The position numbers and the translations under genes are program-made. Under the pieces are notes generated by a model. The model saw nothing but the letters and a program-made list of their open reading frames with translations, was not told where the DNA came from and ran no database searches. A stretch of DNA of 64,000 bases from Trebouxia sp. TZW2008 (lineage: Eukaryota > Chlorophyta > Trebouxiophyceae > Trebouxiales > Trebouxiaceae), in assembly GCA_002118135.1 (NCBI GenBank), contig BDIU01000052.1:1-64000 (forward strand), given 5' to 3'. Numbering within the stretch: the first letter of the stretch is position 1; the number at the start of each line of letters is the position of its first letter. Positions 54,201-64,000 of the stretch are shown piece by piece.

Positions 54201-55637
54201 TGCAATGTATGTCTGTGCTTGAGCTGCTGAGCTGGAAAAACCCTGCATTCCTGCCACAGGGTGTCAGAGCAGAGACGTCAAGGGCTTTCTCCAAGTTGCC
54301 CCAATCCTTGGCCTGCTCCAGCCTGTGCATCATAGTTGCAAGCTGCAATAAGCCTGTCTTGTTGAAGGAGATGTGTGCTTGAGCTGCTGAGCTGACTGAG
54401 ATGTTTTGATGATCTCTTGACTGAGAGTGCAACAGCAGACAAGCCTGCAGATTGATGTATGTATCTGAGGCAAAACTTACTGATTGTCCCTGAAGTACAT
54501 ATCTACTGGAATGCTTTGTGACAGGAGGCCATGCATTAGCCGTCACATGCCGATTGCACACATAATTTGCAAGTTGATATTGAGCAAGCCCGAGACAAAA
54601 GCCTGTGTCCATGCTTCTTCTGTACAAACTTACACAGGTGTTTTGCATCATGTAGGCTGAACTGCAGCAGCATACCATCTATGTGTCCTATAGCAGCACT
54701 GCCCTGCCACTTGAAGGAGACAAAAGGACAAATGAAATTCTTGCTGAACTTTTGTGTCTTGGTGATCACCTTAATAACGGTCAGGGACCTGAGGCGGCCT
54801 GTGCTCTTGGCGTCTTCAAGAAGCTGCTCAAACACTTGGATTGATTCCTTTCCATTTGGCCAGGGGTTTTCCATAATATCATGAACTGAAGTATCTTTCA
54901 CTCCCTGCAAAACGCGCAAAAGTGCATCCTCGGATATGAGACTGGAAAATTATTCTCAACCTAACCTGTAAACAAGACATGATGCTTATGGTGGAGGAAA
55001 GAAGCATGATGTGCACAGGTACAGCATGCATAGTTGTAGAGCTGTATCTGACTGAAGCTTGTACAATTACAACATACGACAGCATGATCATGCTGGTGAA
55101 TGCACTCAAGACCACAGCAGCAGTGAATTGGCTTCGCAATTCAGAAGGTAGCAAATGACCACCTGTAGCTTGAGCACACGGTGCCCTCTTGGATCCCAAG
55201 CCCCATTACTGATTTGAGCCAACTGTTTTGTAGACGCTAGTCGAACCAATGAACCATTCAGGACGCTTTTGAAAGACTTTGAGGAGGCTCTGCCTGAAGC
55301 AGCAACAGCTTGTAGCTCAACAACACGTACGTATGCCAATGCGTTGTAGTGATGGAGATAACAGGTGCGCAAACTTGTTGAAGGCTCACCATCCTTCACA
55401 ATCAGCTCCTCAGCAGGCCAGTAGTCCAGCAACACGCTTCTACCGATCAAGAAGAGTCTTGCTACATCTGAGGGATAGTCGAAGGCCTGCAAATCATACA
55501 CAGTGGGCTGCAGTGAGCGACCGACAGCCTTGCCCAGCTGCAGCGTGCAGCCCTACCTGACTAGGACTGGGAGGGGTGAAGCTTGGTGGCGACGAGATAT
55601 CCCGTGCAATTTGCGTGTCCTGGCTAGCGTGGACCAT
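51284..55637 (-). CDS. Unrecognised nuclear-type protein, about 914 aa
   Basis: Exons 55637-55557, 55486-55163, 54904-54770, 54187-53996, 53726-51983 and 51552-51284 join in phase from ATG to TAA. The N-terminus (MVHASQDTQIARDISSPPSF) leads to an ordered region: AFDYPSDVARLFLIGRSVLL, LHHYNALAYVRVVELQ, VFEQLLEDAKSTGRL, then MLHRLEQASYWGTL and ALTPRGKIAVQEQMAACLKS. A long Ser/Gln/Ala-rich disordered exon follows, with basic patches (SNKRPRTA, TRKRKSPEE). The C-terminus DTQQLLWLSDPLD through FMEHWQLWSCLQ looks folded. I do not recognise the family. The basic patches suggest nuclear location. The ordered N-terminal helices could be a protein-interaction module. Divergent from the 56404 gene. Confidence 0.65.
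54241..54342 (-). repeat. Copy of an internal exon start
   Basis: LATMMHRLEQAKDWGNLEKA then LDVSALTPCG repeats the start of the real exon at 54187 (VATMLHRLEQASYWGTLKNT) about 155 bases upstream in gene direction, with a CAG acceptor retained. No good donor is seen in the copy. Confidence 0.8.
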
Positions 55638-56403
55638 TAGTCTCAATCATGCATCAAGCTCATCCAGCTCCTTCACCGGCAACAAATTCCGCGGACGTCG
55701 TAGACCACTACCGATCCGCTGTCTCGAATGCGATGAGGCTCTGGGCAGCTACGCAAGCTTGCACAAACACAGATGACTGCTACAAGCTTCGGTTCGATGC
55801 CTTTTTCGATTCATTCTTGCCGCGATACACGCAGCGATTAAACACAAGGGGAAGCCTTGGTCTGGACTCGTGAAGAAGAAGCTCGATCTGGATCATAAAG
55901 TTTTTGCTTGCGCTCAATGCGCGATCTCGCAGCAGGGCGTCAAGCGGTCGAAGAAACCAAGCGTACGTCGCAACTCGTGTTCGGCATTGCTAGCCTGTTG
56001 CTGAGCGTTCACTGTTAACAGCGCCTCAACCCAGGTTGGTCCCGACCAGCTTGACCCGTCAGATGCCGCTGCGCTCGGCATCATCGGCTGCAAACTACGC
56101 TGTATAGTTCATTGGGATTTGCACACGCGCAGTCCAGCTCTGGCATAGCCAACTCAGCAACACTGTGTTGTGTGTTCGAGTCTGATCGCGCATGGATGTT
56201 ACGAGCTGCTCGTTTGTCAGCTCGTCTGTGCCGTTGCCATTCTCGAATAACACCTGGAAGCGGCAATCAAGACGCGCGCCCAGATCTCGAGATCTGTTCG
56301 ATCACGCGTCTCGCCGTGGCGTTCAGTGCAGAGGCTTCTTAGATCAGCTGACTGACTACATAAACGGTACTTCCTGCCGCTGCATCCGGCACAGCTCCCC
56401 GCC
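55638..56403. promoter_or_regulatory. Shared divergent 5' region
   Basis: This 766-base stretch lies between two divergent start codons (minus gene at 55637, plus gene at 56404). It is richer in CpG (cgcgg, gcgat, cgcgcc) than its surroundings. It probably carries both promoters. A 74-codon plus-strand frame at 55649-55873 lies inside, but no homology is recognised. Confidence 0.45.
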
Positions 56404-59400
56404 ATGGCCACAGCTAGCAGAGCTGACACAACTACATGTGGTATAGGCGGCCCCAAGCTTCGCAAATGGTATGGCGAGGGCGAGCTGCCGGCAGACGGTG
56501 GCAGTGCTGTAGTTGAGAAGATGCCAGAGCCTAAGGACATCGCCCCTGAAGATGTCAAGCGAGATGCCATTCTTGTCACAGACGCAGATAGCCCAACCGG
56601 AGAGCAAGTCGTGCTACAACTCATTCTGGCCAGGTACTTATACTGCCTAGTTTTGCGCCTCAGCACGAACAGCTTTGTACACTGCTGTAGGCTATGCCTG
56701 CCAGTTGCTGATGATTGCATACATTACTTGACTGTAGACAGTACATGGCTGTACAATGATTTCTCTCTGTAAGGACACTTGATGTAAGGACACTCTCAAC
56801 GTGAAAACAGTGCAACTGGGAACCCATCACTGCGTTCTGACTGCAGTGGTCCCTCTCAGTAAGGACGGTCTGGTGTAGGGACAAGTTTCTCAATAACCAA
56901 AGCAGTCATTATAAGGGTCAACTCACTGCACTTGACTGCAGACTGTGGCTCACTTTACGACCTGTACTTGTGCATCAACGACCTGTTACGACTTGCTCAA
57001 TGCTTGGCGTCAGCATGGCTCTGCAAGGCGTGCGAGCTGCAATAGGCCCTGGCAAACTTAGTGCTGTGCCTATTGATGCAGCCAAGGCTGGCATTGGCCA
57101 CATTTGACCACAAACACTGACACTCTGCAGGCTACCAGTCAAGATCATCACACAAGATGCAGAAGAGGCAAAGCGCGGCTGGGGCCCGTATGTCACAGCC
57201 TTTGCTGGAGATGTAGGTGTGTTTGCATTCTGACATCAGATGGTACAGCATTCGTCATCAGCATGGCATGCAGCTATTGTGTGCATTGATGTCCTTTTTG
57301 CCCAGCTATGCAAGCAGCTAGTCTGCATGCTTCTCCCTCCCAACTTTGTGAGTTCCTCAGCAGGAGCATTGATTGCTCACGCACAAGAGCACCGTCCTAG
57401 ATGACATGTACCATCAAGCTGACTATATGTAAGGGTCGGTGTTTCTTATGACCGCATTCCTGCTGCATTTGCCTTTGGCATTAGTTTTGAGGCATCACAA
57501 GCATAACATGGCTAACACAATTAGTAGTCACTCAGATGATGAACTATCTGCAGGCGATGCACAAGTGGTGAGCAGAGCCTTGCAAGGAGTGCGAGCTGTG
57601 ATCTGTCCTGGCAAGCTTGGTGCTGTGCCTGCTGCTGCGGCCAAGGCTGGCGTCGACCACATTGTTCTGCTCTCCTCTGCAGGCAGGTGCAGACACTGCT
57701 GCCAATTCACTGCTCTGGTTGTGCTCATGCTACTGCCGCATTACTCTGCTAGTTCTCATGCTGCCGACGCCCATGTCCGCTCTGCCTGTGCTCACGCTGC
57801 CACTGCACTGCTGCAGCCACGGCTGGCAGCAGCCACATTGTTCTTCTCTCCTACTGCTGCCAATGCACGGCGTTGTCAGTGCTCATCATTCACCTTGTGA
57901 CTTGATTCTGATGCTGGCTGTTATTGCTGTGCCTGCTGCTGCGGCCAAGGCTGGCGTCGACCACCTTGTACTGCTCTCCTCTTCAGGCAGGTGCCGACAC
58001 TGCTGCCAATGCACTGCACTGTCATTGTTTTGCTGATGCACTGATCTGCCAGCACTCATGCTGCCAATTCTGATGCTGCTCATGCTGCTGTGACCAAGGC
58101 TGGCGTTGACCACCTTGTACTGCTCTCCTCTGCAGTTATTACACTGCTGCTACTGCTCAAGCTGTCAGTGCTGATGCTGCCAATGCACTGCTGTGTCAGC
58201 GCTCATGCTGCCTGTGCTCCTGCTGCCAGGGCACTGTTCTGCCAGCGCTGATGCTGCCAGTCCTCATGCTGCCACTGCACTGCTCTGCCAGTGCTTGAGC
58301 TGCCAATGCCTTGCTCTGCTCTGCAGACAAGCGCAGACGCTGCTGCCAATGCACTGCCCTGCCAAGTTTTTGCTTTGCATCTGCTCACGCTGCTAATGCA
58401 GTTCTCTGCCAGTGCTGCTGTTCCCAATGTCCATGTTGCAAATGCTGCATGTAAGCATTGCTTCCTCTTCTTGATTGGCGAGCAGCCTCTAGTGTTGTGC
58501 ATTCTCTTTGTGCAGCTATCAAGCAGCCTCAGGCAGTGAACTTTGGCGCCTTCTTTGGCACTGAGCAAGCAGAGTGCAACAATGTGTGTGATTCCTGCAC
58601 AGCTATCAAGCAGCCTCAAACCATGAACTTGGGCGCTTTGTTTGGCACTGAGCACATCCCTAAGCAGAGTCTAATCTTAACCTTGTTGTCCGCAGCTGTC
58701 AAGCAGCCTCAAACAGTGAACTTTGGCGCTTTGTTTGGCACTGAGCAAGGCTTGCTGAGAGACCCAAAGCGGGAGGAAACAGTGCAGCAGAGCGGCATTC
58801 CCTTCACCATAGTGCGAGTGGGCAAAATCCAGAATCAGCCTGGAGCCAATATGACTTTGCAGCTTTCACAGACTGACCAGAGCTCTGGGGACATCAGGTG
58901 ACCTGTTGCATCCAAACACATGCCTGTGCAAGCGTTTCAATGACAGCACAGTAATGACAAGTTGGTCAAAGTCAGTTCTGGACGCTGGATCAACTTTGCA
59001 AAGTTCATGCAACTGTAGTGCATTCGCTGCTCAGAATAGTGTTCAAGCAGCACTTAGGTATGGCAAGCTAGTGCGAATGCAGCAGCTTCAGTGCACTTCT
59101 TTCAGCTGCCTAGCCTTGATCAAGTGGTCACCAATAGGAGACTTAGGTGGCTGGGTCAAACAGCACGCATGCCACAGGACAAGACTGCCCTTTCAGTGCA
59201 TGTTTGGACAGCTCTCAGGCACAAATGCAAAAGGTAGACCCAGGGACACTTGGCAGTCGACCGTGTACAACAGTCTCTCCACCCTCCGCTGTCAGTTTGA
59301 ATGGCTTAGATTAGCACAAGACAGAACTGGTTGGAGACAGTTGATTGCACCTGTACGTACCTAGCTGGGCCTGCTGAGCCTGCCTAGAATGCGTGTGAAA

Positions 59401-60118
59401 TGAATGAATGAATTTCTTTCTGCTCAGGATCAATGCTCAAGCAGCAATGAGCTATGGCAAGACCATGCAACTGCAGTAGCTTCACTTCATGTCAACGTAG
59501 CTTCGGTATTTGCTCAAGCAGCACTCTACTGAAGGCTGAACATCTGCAGCATACATGATTGACACACATGCCCCCAAGCGCTCATATATGACCCAACTGC
59601 ATGATGCCCACTCTCGTTGAGGGATCTTTCTGTTGACTTGCAGTCGCGAAGATGTTGCTAGAGTACTTGCTGGCGCCCTACAAGCCCCACCCAAGCAAGG
59701 CCTGGAGTTTCAGGTGACATGAGTGCTCAAAGCACATAATGTGATTTCCTGAATTTACACATGCTGCACAAAAGGTTTGCATTGTGTGTCCTTTTGCATG
59801 GACCAGATTTGCATGGTGACATTCTAATAACATGCTGAAATGCTGCGCCTGTTGGCATTGACTTATTGACTCCATCAATATTGACTGCATCACTATGCGT
59901 CGCTCGCACTTCAGGCACTGGCAGTACAGACTTTGCAGCTCAATGTGCAGCAGTTGTTCCATTGGGTCAATTTGCAGGCCAAGAAGCACAATGAGACATT
60001 TTTCCAGATTGTCTCCAAAGTAGTTGCATTGCAGGTGGCAGCCAGTGGACCTGGCAGACCACCTGAGGATTGGGTTTCCACTTTGAATCAGTTGACAGCT
60101 ACAAAAGTGACCAAATAA
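56404..60118 (+). CDS. Atypical SDR, NAD(P)-binding Rossmann protein
   Basis: Exons 56404-56633, 57131-57216, 57554-57682, 58696-58897, 59644-59713 and 59915-60118 join in phase to 306 aa. The order fits the NAD(P)-binding 'NmrA/NAD_binding_10' type: AILVTDADSPTGEQVVLQLI (glycine-rich turn partly altered from the usual GATGxxG), PVKIITQDAEEA, AFAGDVGDAQVVSRALQGVR, VDHIVLLSSA, EETVQQSGIPFTIVRVGKI, then SREDVARVLAGAL. A C-terminal helix ends the protein. Plant relatives are often plastid-located. No transit peptide is clear here, and the substrate is unknown. Intron 3 needs a GC donor (CAG|GCAGGT) to keep phase. Introns 2-3 contain repeated copies of exon edges, and intron 1 contains a MITE. 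Confidence 0.8.
56748..56960 (-). mobile_element. MITE copy, reverse orientation
   Basis: Reverse-complement matches to the family core: 'taaggacacttgatgtaagg', 'ctgactgcagtggtccctct', 'cagtaaggac'. The right end reads 'ggtcaactcactg' in the plus strand, a TIR-like terminus. Boundaries are approximate. Confidence 0.6.
56998..57108 (+). repeat. Degenerate copy of NAD(P)-gene exon 3
   Basis: 'atggctctgcaaggcgtgcg' and onward repeats the ALQGVRAVICPGKLGAVPAA segment of the 57554 exon, but lies before exon 2, 550 bases upstream. It carries substitutions (AIGPGKLSAVPID) and no donor. Confidence 0.75.
57795..58365 (+). repeat. Array of copies of NAD(P)-gene exon 3 end
   Basis: Copies at about 57928-58020 and 58079-58145 reproduce the exon 3 end (AVPAAAAKAGVDHIVLLSSA) plus about 40 bases of intron ('gacactgctgccaatgcact'). 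More diverged units (57800-57860, 58190-58360) consist mostly of the intron part. Some copies retain the ctgcag junction; others read 'cttcag'. Confidence 0.82.
58515..58652 (+). repeat. Two copies of NAD(P)-gene exon 4 start
   Basis: 58515-58568 and 58600-58652 repeat the acceptor and first part of exon 4 (AVKQPQTVNFGALFGTEQ), reading AIKQPQAVNFGAFFGTEQ and AIKQPQTMNLGALFGTEH. Both precede the real exon at 58696 and are open. Confidence 0.85.
59120..59415 (+). mobile_element. LINE fragment: RT C-terminus and 3' end
   Basis: RWLGQTARMPQDK in one frame is followed after a one-base shift by LPFQCMFGQLSGTNAKGRPR and DTWQSTVYNSL, then GWRQLIAPVRT and TAG. The RWLG...RMP...GRPR.TW pattern is the known C-terminal segment of non-LTR retrotransposon polyproteins. 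The shared 3' UTR and a GAATGAATGAATT tail follow. The copy is truncated at its 5' end and frameshifted, and lies inside an intron of the NAD(P)-binding gene. Confidence 0.8.
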
Positions 60119-60283
60119 GCTGCGTTGTGAGAGGAAACTCTTAAGCCACCGGGCGCCTCGACATGGGCCTTTGTGAGCACAAGTAGCCACTCAACTGTGC
60201 GTCCCATGTACATGAGCCACAGCGATTTTTGCAGTGTCAATTTCCAGTGCTGCTGGGGTCAGAGGGTTAGGCTTGTACCCAGC

Positions 60284-61659
60284 TTAGGCAGCTGTCTTTA
60301 TCATGCCAGTTTGTCGCGCATACTCAAATATACCACCAGCATCCACAACAGGCCCAGCCTGCAGAAAGTAACAGATGCTTCTGAACATTGCTTGTCATGC
60401 TGACAACATTTCAAGCTTGATGGACATAGACCATGACACTCACCTCTCCAATTGATTTCAGTGGATACTGCTTTCCGCTGTCAATGACAGTGAGAACGTC
60501 CTTCTCCAGGTCGACCTCGACCTCTTGACCTGCAGCACGTTCCACCAGACTGAACAGCATATGCATATGAAATTAAGCACACACTCAGGCACTTGCATAT
60601 TTCACCTGAGCCATGCAAGAGCCTGAAGTGTAAGTGCGAGTGAACTTTACACTTTATACCTGTTTGTAGCTCGTCACATAATCGCTCATCTGTCTCGACA
60701 GGGTAGATCTCACCTCTGCAGCAGGCAGACAGAGCCTGTCAGTCGCTGCCAGTCAAACTGTCTTGCAGAAGCAATGCCTGCTTACGTTGAGACACAATTC
60801 CTGAAGAAGATTCTGGCATACGACTGGGAGACCACCATCTTTGCACCTGTTTGCACACACCCTGTGCTGAACATCAGGAACAGCTTGTGGCACAGTGACC
60901 TGTACTGGGCAAATCAGCGACAGCAACAGGATGCTCTCAGCTGTCATTCCTGCACTTGCTGAAATTTTATACCTGCTGCACCCATGCAAACAGGAGCATG
61001 TTCTCGCGAGGAGCCACAGCCGAAATTGTCCCCGCCAATCACTATGGGATACTGTGTCTTCGTTTCACCGTCTTCAATGAACCTGCATGTGTGCCATGTG
61101 GCAATGAAACATTGCTAGTATAACCTTTGTGTTGCTACAGGTTCAAGGACATGTGACATCCAGCAAGCATGCAAGTGTTTCTCATTGTTCTGAAGCTTAT
61201 GTTTCCTTTTAAAGGAAGCTTGCCTTGTTTTATACAGTTCTGTTGGCAGTCCAATAAGCGCATAGCTACCAAGCTTCTCATATTCATCTTTCTGCATCCA
61301 GTTCCCCGAATCATAGCATATGTAATTATAGTTGTGAGCAGTGTATCAGCAGACCTGAATCTTGCAAAGTTTACCTTGGAAGGGACGAGTGTCAGGTACT
61401 CTGCAGGAATGATCTGATCCGTATCGATGTTCTGCAGCACCATTGTCCTTGGCTGAGCATGTCCGAATTTGTTTCACAACTTAGACAAAACCGCAGGGAA
61501 ACTTACGTCCTTTGTCACGTAGCATTTCCCACGAACGACACGAGTTTTCTGGGCAGCATGTACCACCACACTTCGCCTTGATTGTCGAGGACGCGTACTG
61601 TGCGCAGCGCGTCTTGCCCCGAGCGGAAGTGTGCGCGTGCTAGTGAGCACACTTTGCAT
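60284..61659 (-). CDS. LEUD: 3-isopropylmalate dehydratase small subunit
   Basis: Eight exons (61659-61507, 61452-61375, 61291-61224, 61082-60973, 60846-60786, 60715-60660, 60529-60444, 60358-60284) join in phase to about 228 aa. It is the small subunit of isopropylmalate isomerase, acting with an Fe-S large subunit in leucine synthesis. An N-terminal Arg/Ser-rich extension (about 40 residues) looks like a chloroplast transit peptide. The mature part has [50 protein letters not shown] (substrate loop), [20 protein letters not shown] and a terminal [19 protein letters not shown]. Intron 3 uses a GC donor (AAG|GCAAGC), needed for frame. It is divergent from the eL21 gene and has no exon-edge copies in its introns. 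Confidence 0.92.
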
Positions 61660-62099
61660 GTCGACCTGACGTGACCAATCCCGACACAGCTGACCTCAGG
61701 CGGGGTATGCTGCGATTGCCACACAAGCCGAGCGATCTATGCAGAAGAGCTGCGTGTATAGTTGCATGTACGAGAGGGGCAAAGCCGATCGCGCATTGCC
61801 GAAGCTAAACTTGGCGTTATGCCTTTGCGGCTTCGCGATTAGGCATCCGGCACATCATGACTAATGAAAAGGAACGACACCATTCGATCCCGAGTAAAGC
61901 CGCCGTGACGACCTAGCTCAGTGCGCAAGGCTGGCTCTTTCTCTCCGACGATAGCTTGCTCATCGCGAAGTGCAGGGTGAGTTTCAGATCCACGCGCACG
62001 CGTGCAAACCTGCAAAGCACTTGGTGTTGTGCTTGTCGAATTCAAAGCTTAAGATCTAAAGACACTGACCTTTGCTGCAGCTCAAGCTAGGCAGACGCA
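61660..62099. promoter_or_regulatory. Shared divergent 5' region of LEUD and eL21
   Basis: 440 bases separate the two start codons. Like the other divergent region it is relatively CpG-rich (gcgcgtc, cgcgcacgcg). Both promoters must lie here. No specific motif could be assigned with confidence. Confidence 0.5.
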
Positions 62100-62695
62100 A
62101 TGCCTGCCGGACATGGTACCCGTGCACGTACCAGGGATTCCTTCTCGAGGGGTTTCAGGCAAAAGGGTTACATCCCTTTGTCAACATACCTGACAACTTA
62201 CAGACTTGGTGACTATGTTGACATCAAGGTCAACTCAGCTGTGCAGAAGGTGCGCTTATAGTTTTCAGAAAAGTCACCTTTAGCATGCCATTGGCAGTAG
62301 ATGCAGCCACTCTTACAGTGCAGTCAGCAGCAAAGCTCAATTGCTTGTTTTCCTTTTGCAGGGTATGCCACACAAGGTGTACCACGGCCGCACTGGCAAG
62401 GTGTGGAATGTGACGAAGAGGGCTGTTGGTGTTGTTGTCAACAAGCAGGTATCTTCTTGTCAAAAGTAATGGCCTTTACATATCCTTGTGCATTGCAGTT
62501 TGCATGCAACAGCGAGCAAAGACACTGTAACCTGGTACTGATTTGCCATTGTGTGTCTGCAGCTAAATGGCAGAATCATTCCCAAGCGCATCCATGTCCG
62601 CGTTGAGCACGTCAGACCCTCAAGATGTAAGGAGGAGTTTTTGAAGAGGAGCAAGGAGAACGATGAGATCAAGCATGAGGCAAAGCAAAGAGGCG
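62100..62695 (+). CDS. RPL21: 60S ribosomal protein eL21, partial
   Basis: Exons 62100-62249, 62362-62448 and 62563-62695 join in phase: [80 protein letters not shown], then [20 protein letters not shown]. This is the first 123 or so residues of about 160 expected. Family members end with a further segment after the Lys/Glu-rich helix. The third exon ends GGC G|GTAAGG, phase 1, and no matching final exon is visible before 64000, so the last intron exceeds 1.3 kb or the exon lies outside. Introns 1 and 2 are short and clean. Confidence 0.9.
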
Positions 62696-64000
62696 GTAAG
62701 GCTCTGCCTGACTCTCGCTACCAATGCTAGCCTGCGCTGCTCAGCAAATCTCTGATGCTAGCCTGCGCAGCTCAGCAAGCGTAATGAGTAGCTTTCAAGT
62801 CAGCTGCAAGCATAATTCAACACTTGCATTATATTTAAGGGCAGTGACAATTGGAGCGCAACTATATCTTGAGGACAGGTCTTGTGTGGGGGAAATGACT
62901 GTTTGAGAGTTGACAGCAGCATTCAAACAAAGGTTTCGCCATTTGCTGGCAAGTGGGCACAGCATAATGACCGGAGGCCTGGATTTTTGGAAGTGACAAT
63001 TCAGCAATGCAGCGTCACTGCCATACCAAAGACCTGAACAGTCCTCAGCAGGATTGCAGATCCGGCACAATATATCATTTGAGTAGCTGTCTCCTCATGC
63101 ACAGTTGTCAGCAGTATGCTCAGGCACTGTATACAGCATATCTGCAAAGCTGCACAAAGAGGGTTGTGTTACTTTGACAGTGTCCCTGATTTCGGCCAGC
63201 TTATCAGCCTGTGCTGTTGTTTTCTGCTCTTGCTGCAGAGATGTGTGCAGAGAACTTGAGCAACTGATGCGCAAGACCTCTGCACACAAAGGTCTTGCGT
63301 ACCAGCTTTTCTCAAGGTCTCTGAGTCCACTTTTGCAGTGGGAGCAAGAAGCATGGCATTCTGGGCAATAGTTGCCGGCCTTATGAAAAACCTGATACAC
63401 TTTTAGAGGGTTGCTGCATTTGCTATCATAGGCTGCAGTCACTCCTGTTTGGGAGCTTGGTTCTGCAGCATAGCTACTCCTCACCAATGCTGTCATGACT
63501 GCTCTTGTCACATCTTAACTTTGACCAATGACCAATGCACAGTCTTGAGCGGTACAGACGTATTAGATGTATTTTTGTCATTGGCAGTTCTTGCTGCTTT
63601 GCAGAGAATCTTTCTGAATGCACTAGTACAGTCAAATTGCTCAAGTCATCATGCATTTGCCTCAGCAATTCTTGTTTTGAGGCAGAAAGACAGGTACTCT
63701 GCAAGATGTTGCTGTGTTCATCCGCTGTGAAAAAGGAATCTTGCAGCTATGCAGCAATCAATTCAGCCATTTCTGCTGTGATGTAGCGAAGTCTGCCCTC
63801 TGCAAGATCTTGCTGTGTCTCACTGCTGCGCAAAGGAGTTTTTGCAGCCAATTCACAAACAAATCAGCAATGTTGATGTTTTGCAGAGAATCTTTCTGAC
63901 TGCACTAGTACTGCAGACAGGTGTTTAGTCATTCAGCAGTCACCTCAGCAATTGTGCTGCTGTGCAGAGAAGCCTGCACGCTGCAAACTTCTGCTGTGTC
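62696..64000. other. Probable last intron of eL21, repeat-bearing
   Basis: No eL21 exon or other gene could be supported. A minus-strand stretch near 63330-63420 encodes YCPECHASCSHC-like cysteine-rich sequence without clear splice sites. The right part is made of local repeats (see 63600-64000). Confidence 0.4.
63600..64000 (+). repeat. Local tandem repeats in eL21 intron
   Basis: 'ttgcagagaatctttctga' plus 'gcactagta' recurs at 63599 and 63882 (unit about 283 bases). Within it 'ctctgcaagatgttgctgtg' (63699) recurs as 'ctctgcaagatcttgctgtg' (63799) and, more diverged, near 63978. The array runs off the window and could be exon-edge copies of the unseen last exon, but this cannot be tested here. 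Confidence 0.65.

Noticed and set aside
55649..55873. 74-codon plus-strand frame in the divergent promoter
   Set aside because: Reasonable composition but no splice context, homology or paralogue; kept as a note only.
63095..63511. Minus-strand Cys-rich frame (CPEC...CSHC)
   Set aside because: Possible zinc-binding look, but it lies in a repeat-rich probable intron and lacks recognisable flanking exons.
1..64000. tRNA, rRNA or other structured RNA genes
   Set aside because: No tRNA-like A/B box pair or rRNA segment was recognised by eye; a covariance-model scan would be needed to exclude small ones.

Overview
This is nuclear DNA of an intron-rich eukaryote, most likely a green alga. Three things support that: a fused plant-type BIO3-BIO1 biotin gene, plant-like isopropylmalate isomerase small subunit and Mediator 7, and a short interstitial TTTAGGG-type telomere motif. 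Introns are mostly GT-AG. Four junctions fit GC-AG better. Nothing here resembles a bacterial operon, CRISPR array, plasmid or virus. Genes below were rebuilt exon by exon from conserved protein motifs, splice sites and codon phase. Where I give exon lists, the phases join in frame unless I say otherwise.

Layout. 1-245: edge of a broken reading frame. 1456-13645: bifunctional dethiobiotin synthetase / diaminopelargonate aminotransferase in 13 exons (about 859 aa). Its introns are filled with decaying copies of the neighbouring exon edges. 14447-28650: two tandem copies, offset about 8.2-8.5 kb, of a PWWP-domain gene (about 787 and 864 aa) with shared low-complexity downstream DNA. About 29138-37139: one gene with two class 3 lipase domains; the first has Cys at the catalytic Ser position. 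38005-39477 (-): short-chain dehydrogenase. 40383-40998 (-): Mediator subunit 7. 42275-45334, 45653-50281 and 51284-55637 (-): three genes I do not recognise, two of them large and disordered. 56404-60118 (+): atypical short-chain dehydrogenase-like NAD(P)-binding protein (306 aa). 60284-61659 (-): chloroplast-type 3-isopropylmalate dehydratase small subunit. 62100-62695 (+): ribosomal protein eL21, whose last exon lies beyond the window. Two divergent pairs share short 5' regions (55638-56403 and 61660-62099).

The most unusual signal is structural. In several genes the DNA spanning an exon-intron junction has been duplicated in tandem, always in the same orientation, into the adjoining intron. 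Copies of exon 3' ends follow the real exon. Copies of exon 5' ends precede it. Many keep splice sites and open frames. The biotin gene shows this at nearly every exon from exon 5 on, and a weaker form appears in the lipase, NAD(P)-binding and two unrecognised genes. The compact short-chain dehydrogenase, MED7, leuD and eL21 genes lack it. The sequence suggests a route for intron growth and for birth of alternative exons. Dispersed elements include a TA-flanked MITE family (one copy with perfect 19-bp inverted repeats) and 5'-truncated LINE ends that share one 3' terminus.
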